Positions 48,129 through 59,076 of a stretch of DNA of 64,000 nt are shown here, piece by piece (positions within the stretch are counted from its first letter, which is position 1; each line of letters begins with the position of its first letter). Source of the stretch: Epiperipatus broadwayi (lineage: Eukaryota > Onychophora > Udeonychophora > Euonychophora > Peripatidae); NCBI GenBank assembly GCA_028023455.1, contig JAQFVV010013304.1, forward strand, positions 99,581-163,580, in the 5' to 3' direction. The notes beneath the pieces were generated by a model. The model did no database searches. It was not told the origin of the DNA and worked only from the letters and a program-made list of their open reading frames with translations. The translations under genes and the position numbers were made by a program.

Positions 48129-48129
48129 G

Positions 48130-48825
48130 ATAAAGATAATTTATTACAATAGAACAAAAGTAATTAATCTGCTTGGAGTAAATCTATCAAGAAATCATGA
48201 TTTCTATAGGTAGAAAAATTCTCCACACAAATGTCAAGGCTACATTTTAATAAATATTTATTCTCGTCAAGATTAATGTGTTCTTGAGATCTGTCAATCA
48301 TCATCAACTTCTGTGAATTTCTTATTATGTTTATAGCTTGAAATATTTTGACAACTTGTAACTGTAAAAAATTGAGAATGCATCCTTTTGTTCTATTTTA
48401 TAATGATTTTTTTCTGTTATTACTGATTACTATAAAGAATTTAAGTAATCGTATTTTATTAAAGTGAAAATCTTCACCACAACTTCTATATCCAGTTGTA
48501 AATTAAATTTATTCTTTGTTGATCAAACTCCTGATTATTTCATAATATTTTAACCTAGCACGAAATAAAAATTTATATCTTTTTTTTACTAAGTCATTTG
48601 ACATTTTGCTGGCACAACAATAGATAATTGTTAAAATGTTGTATTGCATTGCTATATCATAAATCATGTATTAGTATATGTATGAAACTGTTTTAATCCG
48701 TGGAAAATTTTCATTTATAAAATTTCATTTGTTAATAAAACAATAACCAATCTACATGGTAAACTGTTAATACTTTATTGCAAATAAAAGGATTTTGCAT
48801 CTAAGTGATTGTTGTATATATATAT
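48130..48825. other. AT-rich intergenic DNA, no gene seen
   Basis: No recognisable family. Confidence 0.55.
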
Positions 48826-48886
48826 ATGGAGAGACCTTCATCCTGCAGTGGATTGATAATGGTTGATGATAATAATGATGATATAT
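48826..48886 (+). pseudogene. RTE 3'-terminal fragment
   Basis: ggagagaccttcatcctgca then gtggattgataatggttgat and an atgatgat tail match the 3' end of the RTE at 4.7-4.8 kb almost exactly, so this tiny 5'-truncated insertion is comparatively young. Confidence 0.82.
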
Positions 48887-49425
48887 ATATATATAAAATC
48901 AGAATATCTCAACATTTTGTATATTCTAATTTATTATAGTCATTCCCATTAGTATATCAAGTATTATAAATTAATAATTTTAATTTTCACATACTAAAAT
49001 ATTTTTGTCAACAACATTGTTAAAATCATTAAATTACATACTTAATTCTATTATAAAGTAAAAAATAAAAAAAGTTGTGAAACATTGATTTATTAGATAT
49101 GTTTACTATAACATTTTATTTTTATATGACAACAAGAACATCACATTAAAGAAAATCTCTTTTAAGTGCATAAATGATTTTATATATATATATATAAGGT
49201 TACAAAAATTATAATAATAAAATTTTAATTAATTATAAACATCATTGAAAGCTGTAAAGAAGTTCTTCCAACCGTTAATAATTCTTACCACATTAATAGA
49301 AAGAATTAAAATTTAATATTAAAATCTATTGTATTTATAAAGGTAAATGATTAAATAAAATATGTACTAAAAGTTGACTTGTGTTTACTGTGCGCATATT
49401 ATTGATGTTATATATACAAATATAT
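48887..49425. other. AT-rich intergenic DNA, no gene seen
   Basis: Nothing recognised. Confidence 0.55.
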
Positions 49426-49429
49426 TGAA

Positions 49430-49545
49430 GTGGTCGGATCTAAGTTCGATCTGAGCTTCATGATATTCCACCCATTTACCTAATTTAAACTCGGTTACTA
49501 ATTGTAAATATTTTTAGATCCTGTAATGAGATTTTATATGCTTTT
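49430..49545 (+). repeat. ~110-bp dispersed repeat, copy 1
   Basis: gtcggatctaagttcgatct...gcttcatga to gagattttatatgc aligns with 59913-60022. Both copies sit directly after a short TA-rich tract and near a satellite block. Family unknown. Confidence 0.6.
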
Positions 49546-49779
49546 CTATATATATATCTGTCTTCGTTAAAAAAAAACTGCTCTGTTATCTAAATATTTA
49601 TTAAAACTAATTATGTTATATTTATACTACCAATTATATTGTGGTAAAATAATAATAAATAATGATCTTTAAAGAGTATTTAGTTATTTGATCAAGCATG
49701 TATTGCTTATAAATTGTTAAATATGCATTATTATAAGATTTAATTACACTGGAAAGTTTATTTAGTTATTTAGATTTTG

Positions 49780-50447
49780 AAATACTAACTCTAAAATCAG
49801 CATTTATCAAACACGTTTCTATCAGTTTGAAAGCATGAAATTTCTCAGACACCTAATGTCTTCAAATCCAGCTTAATAAACTAGCTTAATCCTTCACTGA
49901 TGTGAGCCAACTAGCTTGAAACCATGATCTGTAGATGGGAGACAATGAAAGAGATATTGAATTCTATCTCTCTCAGCATTTATTTAAAGAAAAAGCTTGT
50001 TATGAGCTATTGGTAAAGCTCCATCTGGTGATCATAAAATGAAAGCTAAAAGCAAGTTATGAAATTTATAACTTGTTTTGTTTATCATAAATGTACCCTT
50101 GAAGGTTTCTGCAATGATATATATTGCAGAAACTTTTACTATATGGTGAAACTGAACTGATTTCAGACCCATATAGCTATCTAGTTTGCTAAGCTGAATT
50201 TGAAGACATTATGTGTCTGAGAAATTTCATGATTTCAAACTGATAGAAACATGTTTGATAAATGCTGATTTTAAACTTAGTATTTAGATCTAGTTTCTAG
50301 TCTTCCAGTTCTTCACTGATATGAGCCAACTAGCTCAAAACCATGGTCTGGGTATGGAAGACAACGAAAGCAATATTGAATTCTATCTCTCGGCATTTAT
50401 GTAAACAAAAAGCTTGTTAGGAGCTATTGGTAAAGCTCCATCTAGTG

Positions 50448-50450
<3 letters not shown>
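49780..50450 (+). repeat. ~410-bp satellite, block 2 (diverged variant units)
   Basis: About 1.6 units in plus orientation, period about 417 bp (cttcactgatg near 49893, cttcactgata near 50311). It retains unit landmarks caatgatatatattgcag, cagacccatatagctatct and gaagacattatgtgtctg, but is clearly diverged from block 1. Ends in (TA)n. Confidence 0.85.
49892..49935 (+). ncRNA. Hammerhead-like fold, satellite unit E1 (degenerate)
   Basis: CTTCA-CTGATGT-gagccaactagctt-GAAAC-catgatc-TGTAG. The final A of CTGANGA is T and helix I has a mismatch. Probably inactive; the next unit (50311) is more degenerate. Confidence 0.35.

Positions 50451-50504
<54 letters not shown>
50451..50504 (+). repeat. (TA)n microsatellite
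   Basis: Pure TA run following satellite block 2. Confidence 0.95.
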
Positions 50505-50506
<2 letters not shown>

Positions 50507-50826
50507 CTGTATTATTTTGGCTTACTTCCAACTCACATTATAATTATATGTCTTGTAAGTTAAAAATTATAGGTATATTAATGACACTTAATTGGTGATT
50601 TGGTATTATGTCAATATACTTGGGTCCGTTGTGGCATTTGTATTGTGTTATTTTCCAAGTGATTGGTTTGCTTTGGCAGAGAAACTAATGGCAATGAATT
50701 TGTACCTTAATTTTAGTGACACATTTAATTGAGAATTGGTATACTTAATTTATTCCTATCACATATATTGAAAAATAAACCTGGAAATGTGGTATTTCTG
50801 GTTTTGTCAAGTTAATAATTGATTAT

Positions 50827-50831
50827 GATAT
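50827..50831 (+). repeat. 5-bp target-site duplication (left) of Gypsy element
   Basis: gatat here and at 54170-54174, directly abutting the two LTRs. Confidence 0.85.
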
Positions 50832-51411
50832 TGTTGTGTTTGGTTAGGCTTGCAGGTTCATTTCCAAACCAACAGATACAAAAAGGACAACTATTCAGCA
50901 ATTAATATGTATACTTTATTAATACAAAATCTATACACACATTAGTTAAACAAATGAAAATATACAGTTGATATGCTTCAATGCTGAGATAGTCATGCAG
51001 AGTAAGGAACTCACTTCCAGCTAATGATTAGCCTGCATTGTGACTCTTCCAGCTATGTAGTTAGCTTGCCTTGAGTCAGCTCTAGTTCAGATGTAGCAGT
51101 TTCCAGTCCATAGGTGGACTTGCCTCACTGCATGGATGTCTCAATAATGACTAGATAAATACATTTGCTGATGGCAGAAGGTTTAATAAAGAACACATTA
51201 TGTTGTTCAAGTTACCAGACATAATTGCTCTGTGCCTTGTCTACAAAAGACTGACTATTTAAAGGCAGATTCCCTACCTTACTGGAAACAAATGGATTTG
51301 GTGTGCAAACCCCAGAGAAGGTTTTAATCCTGTTGGATAGCTGTTGTGTGCTAGCCAATCAGGCAAAGAATCTGGAATAGTCCACTTATAAAGGCATGGT
51401 CAGATATGACA
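50832..51411 (-). repeat. Gypsy 3' LTR (minus-strand element)
   Basis: About 580 bp, matching 53600-54169 along its whole length. On the minus strand it starts TGTCATA and ends ACAACA (TG...CA ends). The inside edge abuts a polypurine tract. Shared internal landmarks are aatatgtatacttt, gatatgcttcaatgctgagatag and ggtttgcacaccaaa (minus). Confidence 0.93.
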
Positions 51412-52230
51412 TACCTTCCCCTGGCTGAAATTAGTCCTGGAGGACATAGTTATTGAAATGCACTGGACGATGTTTTGTCGCTTGGTTGATTTCCCTGTTT
51501 GATTGTTGTTCCTGTCTTCATCTTCACTTGATGAGTTTGTTTCTAGTTGTCTGCTGCTGTCTTGATTTTGCTGTCCATATTCTCTGCTTAAGGGACTCGC
51601 CCCAGGTTGACCACTGCTTTTGTTAGCTTCTGGTGTGTGGTTGAGTCTTAGTTGGTTGTGATGGCGATGATGATTATGACCATCTTCTGTTTGCACAACA
51701 ATATAGAGGCCCTCTATTTGCATCACTACTGCTGGTCTCCATCTTGTGGATCCATAGTACATATGACATACTACTTTTATTCCTATTTGGAATTTTATTT
51801 TGTTTTTATCTTTTAGTTGAAGTTTGGCATCAGGTTTTAGCTTTTTGTTAAAGACTTCTGATTTATTAGCCTTCAACTTTGATAATTTTGTGAGCTGGTT
51901 CACTTTGGTCACTTTGAACCCTAAGTGACTGAACCAGTTACATCCTATTAAATCATTATGGTTAACTAATGCCACTAACAGTGATAGGTATATAGTTTTG
52001 TTAGGCATAGTAATTGTTCCTGTTGTTTGACACAACAGTTTGATTTTATTCCTTTGGTAGTCTGATATTGACTTACTGCAAGGGTGCAACTTATATTTAT
52101 TCTTTTTATTAATGCTTGTCCAAGTCTTTCTTGAAACTATAGACACTGCTGACCCTGTGTCAAGTTCCATATTAACTGGTGTATCATTTATTATGACACT
52201 GTGTATAAACCCACACTTGCTATCTCTGAT
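51400..52230 (-). pseudogene. Gypsy aspartic protease joined to integrase C-terminal tail (RT and most of IN deleted)
   Basis: Minus strand, continuous 256-codon frame from 52170 to 51400; the protease begins somewhat upstream (IHSVIINDTPV before the first Met), so that Met is not the true start. Residues 3-13 hold the catalytic LDTGSAVSIVS; LIGCNWFSHLG about 85 residues later is the protease flap-end box. From about residue 125 it changes to GIKVVCHMYYGSTRWRPAVV and VVQTEDGHNHHRHHNQLRL, the small barrel region after the Gypsy integrase core. RT, RNase H and the integrase core are missing, with the frame kept across the join. The final residues run into the PPT and LTR. The element cannot move by itself. 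Confidence 0.83.
51414..51422 (-). promoter_or_regulatory. Polypurine tract of Gypsy element
   Basis: AGGGGAAGG on the minus strand, two bases upstream of the 3' LTR start. It is the plus-strand DNA priming site used during reverse transcription. Confidence 0.85.
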
Positions 52231-52314
52231 ATGGTTTATACAGGCAACTTGCTTATGTATCTTATAAGTGCCTTTATTGTCTTTAGGAATAGACTTGGCT
52301 GTTTGTCTTAATTT

Positions 52315-53034
52315 TCAGACATGCTGCCTTTATATGTTCAATATGATTTCAAAACGGCATGTTGCTTTATCGTATGGACATTCTGTATGCATGTGCATGT
52401 TCTCATTGCATCTATAACAAAGCTGTGAGCTATTTGATGCTGATTTATTTGGGCTGACTGAATGCTTGGGTGACCCAGTGTTATTATCAATTTTTTGCAT
52501 TTCACACTTTATATTTTTAATGGTTTAGCTTGACTATAGTTTCTTCTAATCATGCTTGAGATACCACTGTATCAAAATCTAGGTCTGGAATCATTAACAT
52601 TTTCAGCCTCAAATTGTGATCATTTATGCCACAAATAAAATGATAACGAAGTGCTTCATTCATGAAGTCTTTGAAATTGCACTTCAAGGCTAATATACGG
52701 ATTTGTGTTGCAAATTCTCAAGTTGTTTCACCCTGATCTTGTATGCTGAGATTAAAATGGTATCTCTGCATTATGGTCAAGGGTTAGGAGAAAAATACTC
52801 TGTGAGAAGTGTCAACACTCTATCAAAATCCAGCTCAGCTGGAGTTATAACCTTAAACTGAAACTTGGTATATTGTATGATTGCGGACCTATTGTGGTCA
52901 TTAGTGTAGCTAACTTTATCTCAGGCTTTTTTATATTGTTAGCCTGTAGATAAAAACAAATGCTCTTTATAATTTGGCCAGCTCTCAGGTTGAGCGGGAT
53001 CAAAAGATTCCATAGAGCCAATTGCTTTAGCCAT
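52315..53034 (-). pseudogene. Gypsy gag remnant with CCHC zinc knuckle
   Basis: Minus strand. A likely start Met at 53034 opens MAKAIGSMESFDPAQPESWP, a familiar Gypsy Gag N-terminus. Later LDFDRVLTLLTEYFSP and a FKDF-FMNEALRYHFICGIN-like region (frameshifted) follow. Near 52425-52384 is a perfect CX2CX4HX4C knuckle (CYRCNENMHMHTEC). At least four stops or frameshifts. Gag packages the element RNA. Confidence 0.78.
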
Positions 53035-53394
53035 CTTTTTTTATTTATACTGAGTAACCACTCATACTTGTTTTTATAGTTACGTTATTGTAACTAACTC
53101 AATGAAGCTTTTAAACCAATAAAGCGAGCTTTTATGCTGTCTTGCAATTAATGCTCTCATGATTGTTTGAAGCTTCAAATTGACATGCCTTTATGATTGC
53201 GGTCAATTTTATTCAACAGTTTTATGTTGTTATTTTTTTAAAAGAAAAATACCACCTGATGACACTATGGTAATGTAATTTTTTTTTCAAAATGAAAAAT
53301 AATAAAAGAAATACACTCTCACATATTTATTTTATGTTTAGATCTGTTGAAACAGGTGTATTTTATAATACAATTTTTCCAGCTGTGAGGGAAA

Positions 53395-53598
53395 TTTTTT
53401 TCTCTGTTACTGCACCAGACTTATTTAAACTGGTGTAGTTTATTCTAATTATTCCAGCTGTGAGGGAACAATTTCTGTTACTACGCCAAATCTATTATAA
53501 CTGCCACAGTTTATTTTATAATTTTTTCAGCCATGAGGGAAAAATTTCTGGGCAGGTCTGCCAAATCTGTTACAACTGCCATGTCAACTGCACCAAAT
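53395..53598. repeat. Short tandem repeats in Gypsy 5' leader
   Basis: Repeated blocks of ccaaatct-gtta-taactg-cca and tttcagc-tgtgaggga-aaatttctg spaced about 60-70 bp, four times, between the 5' LTR and gag. Confidence 0.6.
53582..53597 (-). promoter_or_regulatory. Candidate primer-binding site of Gypsy element
   Basis: Just inside the 5' LTR the minus strand reads TTTGGTGCAGTTGACA. A TGG start fits pairing to a tRNA CCA end, but similar ccaaatctgtt-type blocks recur nearby, so the site and its tRNA are uncertain. Confidence 0.4.
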
Positions 53599-53599
53599 C

Positions 53600-54169
53600 T
53601 GTTGTGTTTGGTTAGACTGGCAGATTCATTTTCAAACCAACAGATACAAAAATAACAACTATTCAGCTATTAATATGTATACTTCATTAGTACAAAATAT
53701 ATACACATTTTACAGTCGATATGCTTCAATGCTGAGATAGTCGTGCGGAGTAAGGAACTTGCTTCCAGCTAATGATTAGCCTGTGTCGTGAGTTCTGGTA
53801 GACTCTTCCATCTATGTAGTTAGCTTGCCTCAAGTCAGCTGTAGTTCAGACATAGCAGTTTCCAGACCATAGGTGGACTTGCCTCACTGCATGGATGTCA
53901 CAATAATGATTAGTTAAATACATTTGCTGATGGCAAAAGGTTTAATGGAGAGCACGTTCTGTCATTCAGGTTAACAGACGTAATTGCTCTGTGCCTTGCT
54001 TCCAAAAGGCCGATTATTTAAAGTCAGATTCCCTACCTTACTGGAAACATGTGGTTTTGGTGTGCAAACCCCAGAGAAGGTTTTAATCCCATTGTATAGC
54101 CACTGGGTGCTAGTCATCAGGCAAGGAATGTGGAATAATCCACTTCTGAAGGCAGGGTCAGGTATGACA
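53600..54169 (-). repeat. Gypsy 5' LTR (minus-strand element)
   Basis: About 570 bp, partner of 50832-51411. It differs from the partner by scattered substitutions and small indels, so the insertion is not recent. TSD gatat follows at 54170. Confidence 0.93.
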
Positions 54170-54174
54170 GATAT
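54170..54174 (+). repeat. 5-bp target-site duplication (right) of Gypsy element
   Basis: gatat, exact partner of 50827-50831. Confidence 0.85.
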
Positions 54175-54346
54175 TTATTGTTAGATATTTTGTTGCTATT
54201 ATGTGGATGCACTTGTATTAATCTTTTGTTATTTTTATTTATTTTGCATAATTCGTTGATTCCATAATTTGCTTTTACTTAAAGTTATGCCTTGCCTGTT
54301 CATTCAACTTTCAATCCGGGGATTTATAAAATTTGTTGCCACAAAA

Positions 54347-54472
54347 CAAATATCAATGATTTGTCTTACATATAATAACAAAACATGAAAAAGTTTTCTG
54401 AATTTAGCACAAATATCAATGATTTGTCTTACATATAATAACAAAACATGAAAAAGTTTTCTGAATTTAGCA
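54347..54472. repeat. 63-bp perfect tandem duplication
   Basis: The unit caaatatcaatgatttgtct to gaatttagca occurs at 54347-54409 and again at 54410-54472. Confidence 0.9.
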
Positions 54473-54474
54473 TA

Positions 54475-55383
54475 TAAAACATGTCATTCTAAAATATGGT
54501 TATCAAAAGCAAAAAAATAGGAAAATTTTATGTCATTATCCATTAAAAAATGATATATTTAGAAATGTAGGAAATGGATGCTTTCGGTCAAAAGTTCATA
54601 TTTAAAATAAATCTGTTGTATAATTCTTTACTACTTTTTAGTATAATTCTCTGAAAATTGATAAGAAATTATTATTTAAATTGATGTTATTTGATTTGAC
54701 ATCTAATGTAAAGTTACACAAATAATAAATATTAATCTACCAACAATATTAATATAATGTTGCCTACTCTCGTTTTGATCGTGATTAAATAGGAAAGTGT
54801 TATTTTCGGGAAATACAAGACAACGATGTGTAGGAAGAGATATTGAATGGAAATGATTGATAAAGTAAAAGTGATGATGAATATGATGTAAATCCCACAT
54901 GGAAGTATATTTCTTATAATTTAAAACACTTACTTGCATTTGTACAAGATAATACATAATAGAATACAGAGATAGAAATTCTTACAATTCAAAAGTGAGT
55001 TAGTCACCGAAGAAGAAAACGTTTAACTTACAACCTTTAAGCTTGACATAGTGAAAGTATTAATTTTAATAACCCAAAAGTCAATGTAAAATTCATCGTA
55101 AAAATTATTATTCTATGCCATTTTGTCTGATAATCTTGCTAAAATAGAATATATTTTTTAAAATTATCAAAAAAAAACAAAAAACAATAGAATATCTTTG
55201 AGGTTAAAGAATATTGTTACAAATAAAAAATTATTTGAGTAAAAGGCATATACTTATTAACAATTATTTATTCTGTGTTTTAAATAATTAAACTTTTTTT
55301 TTTTTTTTTTTTTAAAAGCATACTGTCCACAATATACTCATTCATTTTCTTAGTCCCAGCACAGATACCATACCTCTGAATAT

Positions 55384-55385
<2 letters not shown>
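54475..55385. other. AT-rich intergenic DNA, no gene seen
   Basis: Nothing recognised; a poly-T run at 55294-55313. Confidence 0.55.

Positions 55386-55448
<63 letters not shown>
55386..55448 (+). repeat. (TA)n microsatellite
   Basis: Two TA runs separated by tagta. Confidence 0.93.
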
Positions 55449-55450
<2 letters not shown>

Positions 55451-55564
55451 TAAAATGTTTTAGTGATGTCCTTAGTTTGAATTCAGGTCAGAAGAAAAAC
55501 TATCACATGTGAATACATTCTTAATAACTAAAAAAATATATTCCAAGAATATATATATATATAT

Positions 55565-55575
55565 ATACCTTTAAA
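55565..55575 (+). repeat. 11-bp target-site duplication (left) of RTE element
   Basis: atacctttaaa, repeated exactly at 59077-59087. Confidence 0.85.
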
Positions 55576-55887
55576 CCTGAGGCAGAGCTGTAACTGCTAC
55601 CAGGCAGGTCCCCAGGTGGTGGATAGGGGAATGGCCCCCAGATATGGGGGTCTGCTGTGAATAAGCATTTAGGCAAATAAGCAGTCCTGAACCAACAGCG
55701 GCAATGTTAATAGGGTGTGGGGGATCATAAGGGTGGCTCCTTATGTTTCCAGCTAAATACCACATAAACCCAATGATAACCTTGTGCCAAGGCGAGTTTC
55801 TGGTGCCATACCCAGAGGCCATGGCCATGGTAATGGAGAAAGCAGCATTATCATTACTGGCCCAAGGCAGAAGATGAAGATATCGGA

Positions 55888-58599
55888 ATGGCTTGGTTCC
55901 AGAGATCTATGGGCATGGATGTAGCATCTTTAATGGCCATAGCACTGCAAATACCTAAAAAGATGCTGGTTTCCCATCTGGGGTTGCCCATGATGGGTTG
56001 GTGGCAGCAAGGGCATGCGGCTATAAAACCAGGACCTTGCCATGCAAACTACTTGATGCGGAAAAATTCAGATAGAGATCTTGCTAGGGCATACCCTGTA
56101 AGCGACGCGTTGGGGCCTCGCCTGACTCCACCGAGAAGCGGACAAGGGCTACCATATCGTGAGCGGATACGGTTAAAGAAGATTGCTCAAAGGAAAAGGA
56201 GGTTGAGTAGTGAAGGAAGGATGAGGGGTTGTTCGGTCAGGTTGACTGTCGGTACTCTCAATGTTGGCACCATGACTGGGAAAGGTAGTGAGCTTGTGGA
56301 CATGATGATAAGAAGAAAAGTGGACATTGTGGCAGTTCAGGAAACAAGGTGGAAAGGCCAAAAGGCAAGGGAACTGGGAAATGGCTTCAAGTTGTTCTAT
56401 TGTGGTAGTGATTCTAAAAGAAATGGGGTTGGAATTATACTGAGCTCAAATTTGAAACATAGGGTATTGGAAGTTACTCGGTATAATGACAGGATTATCT
56501 CAATGAGAATTGACTTGGAGAGTTGTGTGATTACTATGATTAGTGCATATGCTCCACAGTCAGGATGTGATGAGGATGTGAAAGATAAGTTTTGGGGTGA
56601 GATGGATGATATTTGGGGCTCAATTCAACAAACAGATAAGGTCTTCCTTTGTGGAGATTTGAATGGACATGTGGGCAGAGAAAATGGTGGGTTGGAAAGA
56701 ATCCTGGGAAATCAGGGAATTGGGGAAAGAAATAAAGAGGGAGATAGAATAATTGATTTTGCTGTTTCAATGGATATGGCATTATTGAACACCTTCTTCA
56801 AGAAACCCCCAAATCAAAAGATAACTTACATGAGTGGGGGAAGAAAATCCCAAATTGACTATATTATGTATAGACGAATTGGCCTAAAAGATATACAGGA
56901 TTGCAAGGTTATTCCAGTAGAAGCTATGGGTCAACAGCACAGACTTTTACTATGTCATGCTAATCTTACAGGAATTAAAATAAATCCTAGAAGAGGTATC
57001 ATCAAGACCAAATGGTGGAAACTTGAGGTTGATGCCTACAGAAAGCAATTTGTTGATGAATTGATGAAGGTTGAAGACAAAGAAGAAGGGGAAGATCTTT
57101 GGACAAGTACTGCAAACAACATCTGTGTAATTGGGGATCAAGTTCTTGGCCAAACGTCGGGTGTGATAAAAGAGAATAAAGAGACTTGGTGGTGGAATGC
57201 AGAAGTGCAGAAAAAAATGGGGAATAAGAAAATAGCCAAAAAGGAGTGGGACAAAGATGGAGGGGAAAGTAGTAGGGTCAAATATAATATAGCAAAGAAA
57301 GAAGCAAAGAAAGCTGTTGCCAAAGCCAAGTTTGATGCATACTCAGATTTATATGAAAGTTTAGAGAAAGAAGAAGGAGTTAAGAAGATTTTGCGTATTG
57401 CAAAACAACGAGATAAGAGTGGTAAAGATACTTACCAAGCAAATAGAATAAAAGACTCTAACAATAAGGTGTTGTGTGGCAAGAATGAAATCATAGCTAG
57501 ATGGCAGCAATATTATGAGCACCTACTAAATGAAGAAAACTTTCGGATTGACAAGGGATTTGGGACTCCAAATTTGGGCCCAGCTTTAAAGATCAGTAGG
57601 GAAGAAGTTAGACAAGCAGTCAGAAGAATGAAATGTGGGAAATTGGTGGGTCCAGATAACATCCCTGTAGAGGTATGGAAGGTAATGGGAGAAGAGGGAA
57701 TCACCTTTCTGACCAAACTTTTTAATAACATCATGATCACGGAGAAAATGCCAGATGAATGGAGGAGAAGCATTTTGGTTCCAATCTATAAGAATAAGGG
57801 AGATATTCTAGAATGTAGTAATTATCGAGGAATAAAGCTGATGAGCCACACAATGAAAATATGGGAGAGAATAATAGCAAATAGGCTACGGCAGGAAATA
57901 GACATCAGTGAAGAACAGTTTGGTTTTATGCCAGGTAGAGGAACCACAGATGCAATTTTTGCACTGCGGCAACTTATAGAAAAACATAGAGAAGTCAACC
58001 AAGAAATTGTTCTAATATTCATTGATTTGGAAAAAGCATTTGATAGAGTACCTAGAGATGAACTTTGGAGATGCTTAAGGAAAAAGCTGGTTCCGGAAAA
58101 ATACATTCGTCTGATTCAAGATATGTATCAAGGCTGTCAAACCAGTGTGAGATGTAGTTCAGGAGAAACAGACTCATTTAAGGTGAAAGTGGGTGTGCAT
58201 CAGGGATCAGCCCTGAGTCCCCTACTATTTAATATTGTTCTTGATGTCCTAACAGAGGATATTCGTAGGGAAGCACCCTGGAACATGATGTATGCCGATG
58301 ATATAGTGATTGCAACTCAAAACATCAAGGAAGCTCAGGATAGGATAGAAGAGTGGAGGAAAGCACTGGAGGAAGGAGGAATGAGAATTAGCAGAAATAA
58401 AACTGAAGTGCTCTTCTGTGGTAATGGTGGAGGAAACATTTTGTTAGGGGGAAAGAAGTTGCCTGAGGCTGAAAAATGTAAATATCTCGGGGCCTGGATG
58501 AATAAAGATGGATCACTGGATGGAGAAGTTGTTGGGAGAACTCAAGCTGGTTGGAATAATTGGAGAAGGGTCTTGGGATACTCTGCGATAGGAGAATAG
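55888..58599 (+). CDS. RTE endonuclease-reverse transcriptase, main part
   Basis: 903 codons. The APE endonuclease spans about residues 112-370: LTVGTLNVG (from residue 119), VDIVAVQETRWKG, ISAYAPQ, LCGDLNGHVG, SQIDYIMYRR and QHRLLLC, where the QHR form replaces the usual SDH as in RTE elements. A coiled, Lys-rich linker (AKKEAKKAVAKAKF) follows. RT motifs: GPDNIPVEVWK, SNYRGIKL, QFGFMPGRGTTDA, FIDLEKAFDRVPR, VHQGSALSPLLF and MYADDIVIA with the catalytic YADD at residues 802-805. The product nicks target DNA and reverse-transcribes its RNA there. The first ~110 residues are atypical, so a later Met (residue 112, 56221) may be the real start. The stop at 58599 results from a frameshift near 58570-58580. 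Confidence 0.9.
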   Translation: MAWFQRSMGMDVASLMAIALQIPKKMLVSHLGLPMMGWWQQGHAAIKPGPCHANYLMRKNSDRDLARAYPVSDALGPRLTPPRSGQGLPYRERIRLKKIAQRKRRLSSEGRMRGCSVRLTVGTLNVGTMTGKGSELVDMMIRRKVDIVAVQETRWKGQKARELGNGFKLFYCGSDSKRNGVGIILSSNLKHRVLEVTRYNDRIISMRIDLESCVITMISAYAPQSGCDEDVKDKFWGEMDDIWGSIQQTDKVFLCGDLNGHVGRENGGLERILGNQGIGERNKEGDRIIDFAVSMDMALLNTFFKKPPNQKITYMSGGRKSQIDYIMYRRIGLKDIQDCKVIPVEAMGQQHRLLLCHANLTGIKINPRRGIIKTKWWKLEVDAYRKQFVDELMKVEDKEEGEDLWTSTANNICVIGDQVLGQTSGVIKENKETWWWNAEVQKKMGNKKIAKKEWDKDGGESSRVKYNIAKKEAKKAVAKAKFDAYSDLYESLEKEEGVKKILRIAKQRDKSGKDTYQANRIKDSNNKVLCGKNEIIARWQQYYEHLLNEENFRIDKGFGTPNLGPALKISREEVRQAVRRMKCGKLVGPDNIPVEVWKVMGEEGITFLTKLFNNIMITEKMPDEWRRSILVPIYKNKGDILECSNYRGIKLMSHTMKIWERIIANRLRQEIDISEEQFGFMPGRGTTDAIFALRQLIEKHREVNQEIVLIFIDLEKAFDRVPRDELWRCLRKKLVPEKYIRLIQDMYQGCQTSVRCSSGETDSFKVKVGVHQGSALSPLLFNIVLDVLTEDIRREAPWNMMYADDIVIATQNIKEAQDRIEEWRKALEEGGMRISRNKTEVLFCGNGGGNILLGGKKLPEAEKCKYLGAWMNKDGSLDGEVVGRTQAGWNNWRRVLGYSAIGE

Positions 58600-59042
58600 G
58601 TGCAAGGTTGAAAGGAAAAGTATATAAAACTGTGGTGCGTCCGGCACTGATGTATGGTGCAGAAACATGGCCGATCACTAAGAAAATAGAAGACAAGCAG
58701 TGTGTAACAGAAATGAGAATGCTTAGGTTTGCCTCGGGCCTCACTAGAAAGGACAAAGTGAAAAATGAAGTAATTCGAGAAAATATGAGAGTGAGAATGA
58801 TCAGTGAAAAAATGAAAGAATCAAGGTTGAGGTGGTTTGGTCATGTTAAGAGAAGAGAAGAAAATTACATTGGAAGGAAGATTTTGGAGATGGAACCACC
58901 GGGGAAAAGACCCAGGGGTAGATCTAAGATCAGATGGATTGATCGAATGAGAAAGGACTTGCAGGAGATGTCACTTACGGAGGAAATGACTTTAGATCGA
59001 GTAGCCTGGAGAAGATTGATCCGCACCAGCGACCCCACTTGA
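58560..59042 (+). CDS. RTE C-terminal part, frameshifted from the main ORF
   Basis: Continues the polyprotein in a different frame: ILCDRRIGARLKGKVYKTVV, RPALMYGAETWP, MLRFASGLTRKDKV, LRWFGHVKRRE, GRSKIRWIDRMRKDL, ending TSDPT. These are the thumb and C-terminal domain of RTE proteins. The overlap with the main ORF and exact continuity of family motifs show that one small indel near 58575 separates the parts. The Met at 58560 lies in the overlap and is not a real start. Confidence 0.85.
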   Translation: MEKGLGILCDRRIGARLKGKVYKTVVRPALMYGAETWPITKKIEDKQCVTEMRMLRFASGLTRKDKVKNEVIRENMRVRMISEKMKESRLRWFGHVKRREENYIGRKILEMEPPGKRPRGRSKIRWIDRMRKDLQEMSLTEEMTLDRVAWRRLIRTSDPT

Positions 59043-59076
59043 TGTGGGATTAATCAAGCTGTGGAAGAAGAAGAAG

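Larger units (their letters stand above)
55576..59076 (+). mobile_element. Near-intact full-length RTE-type LINE
   Basis: About 3.5 kb between exact 11-bp target duplications, with a ~300-bp less AT-rich 5' leader, a single long ORF, and a (GAA)n 3' tail (gtggaagaagaagaag). Composition (G+C and Arg/Gly/Trp content) is plainly different from the AT-rich surroundings. A single frameshift in the ORF is the only obvious damage. It differs from the RTE family at 4.7, 36 and 48.8 kb, which has an (ATG)n tail. Confidence 0.92.

Noticed and set aside
50832-54169. Endogenous retrovirus
   Set aside because: No envelope frame; Gag, protease and integrase tail match a Ty3/Gypsy retrotransposon.
55571-55828. 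Minus-strand open frame in the RTE 5' leader
   Set aside because: It lies antisense in the 5' leader of a plus-strand RTE and has no motif. Other antisense frames within 56173-58756 are shadows of the RTE ORF.
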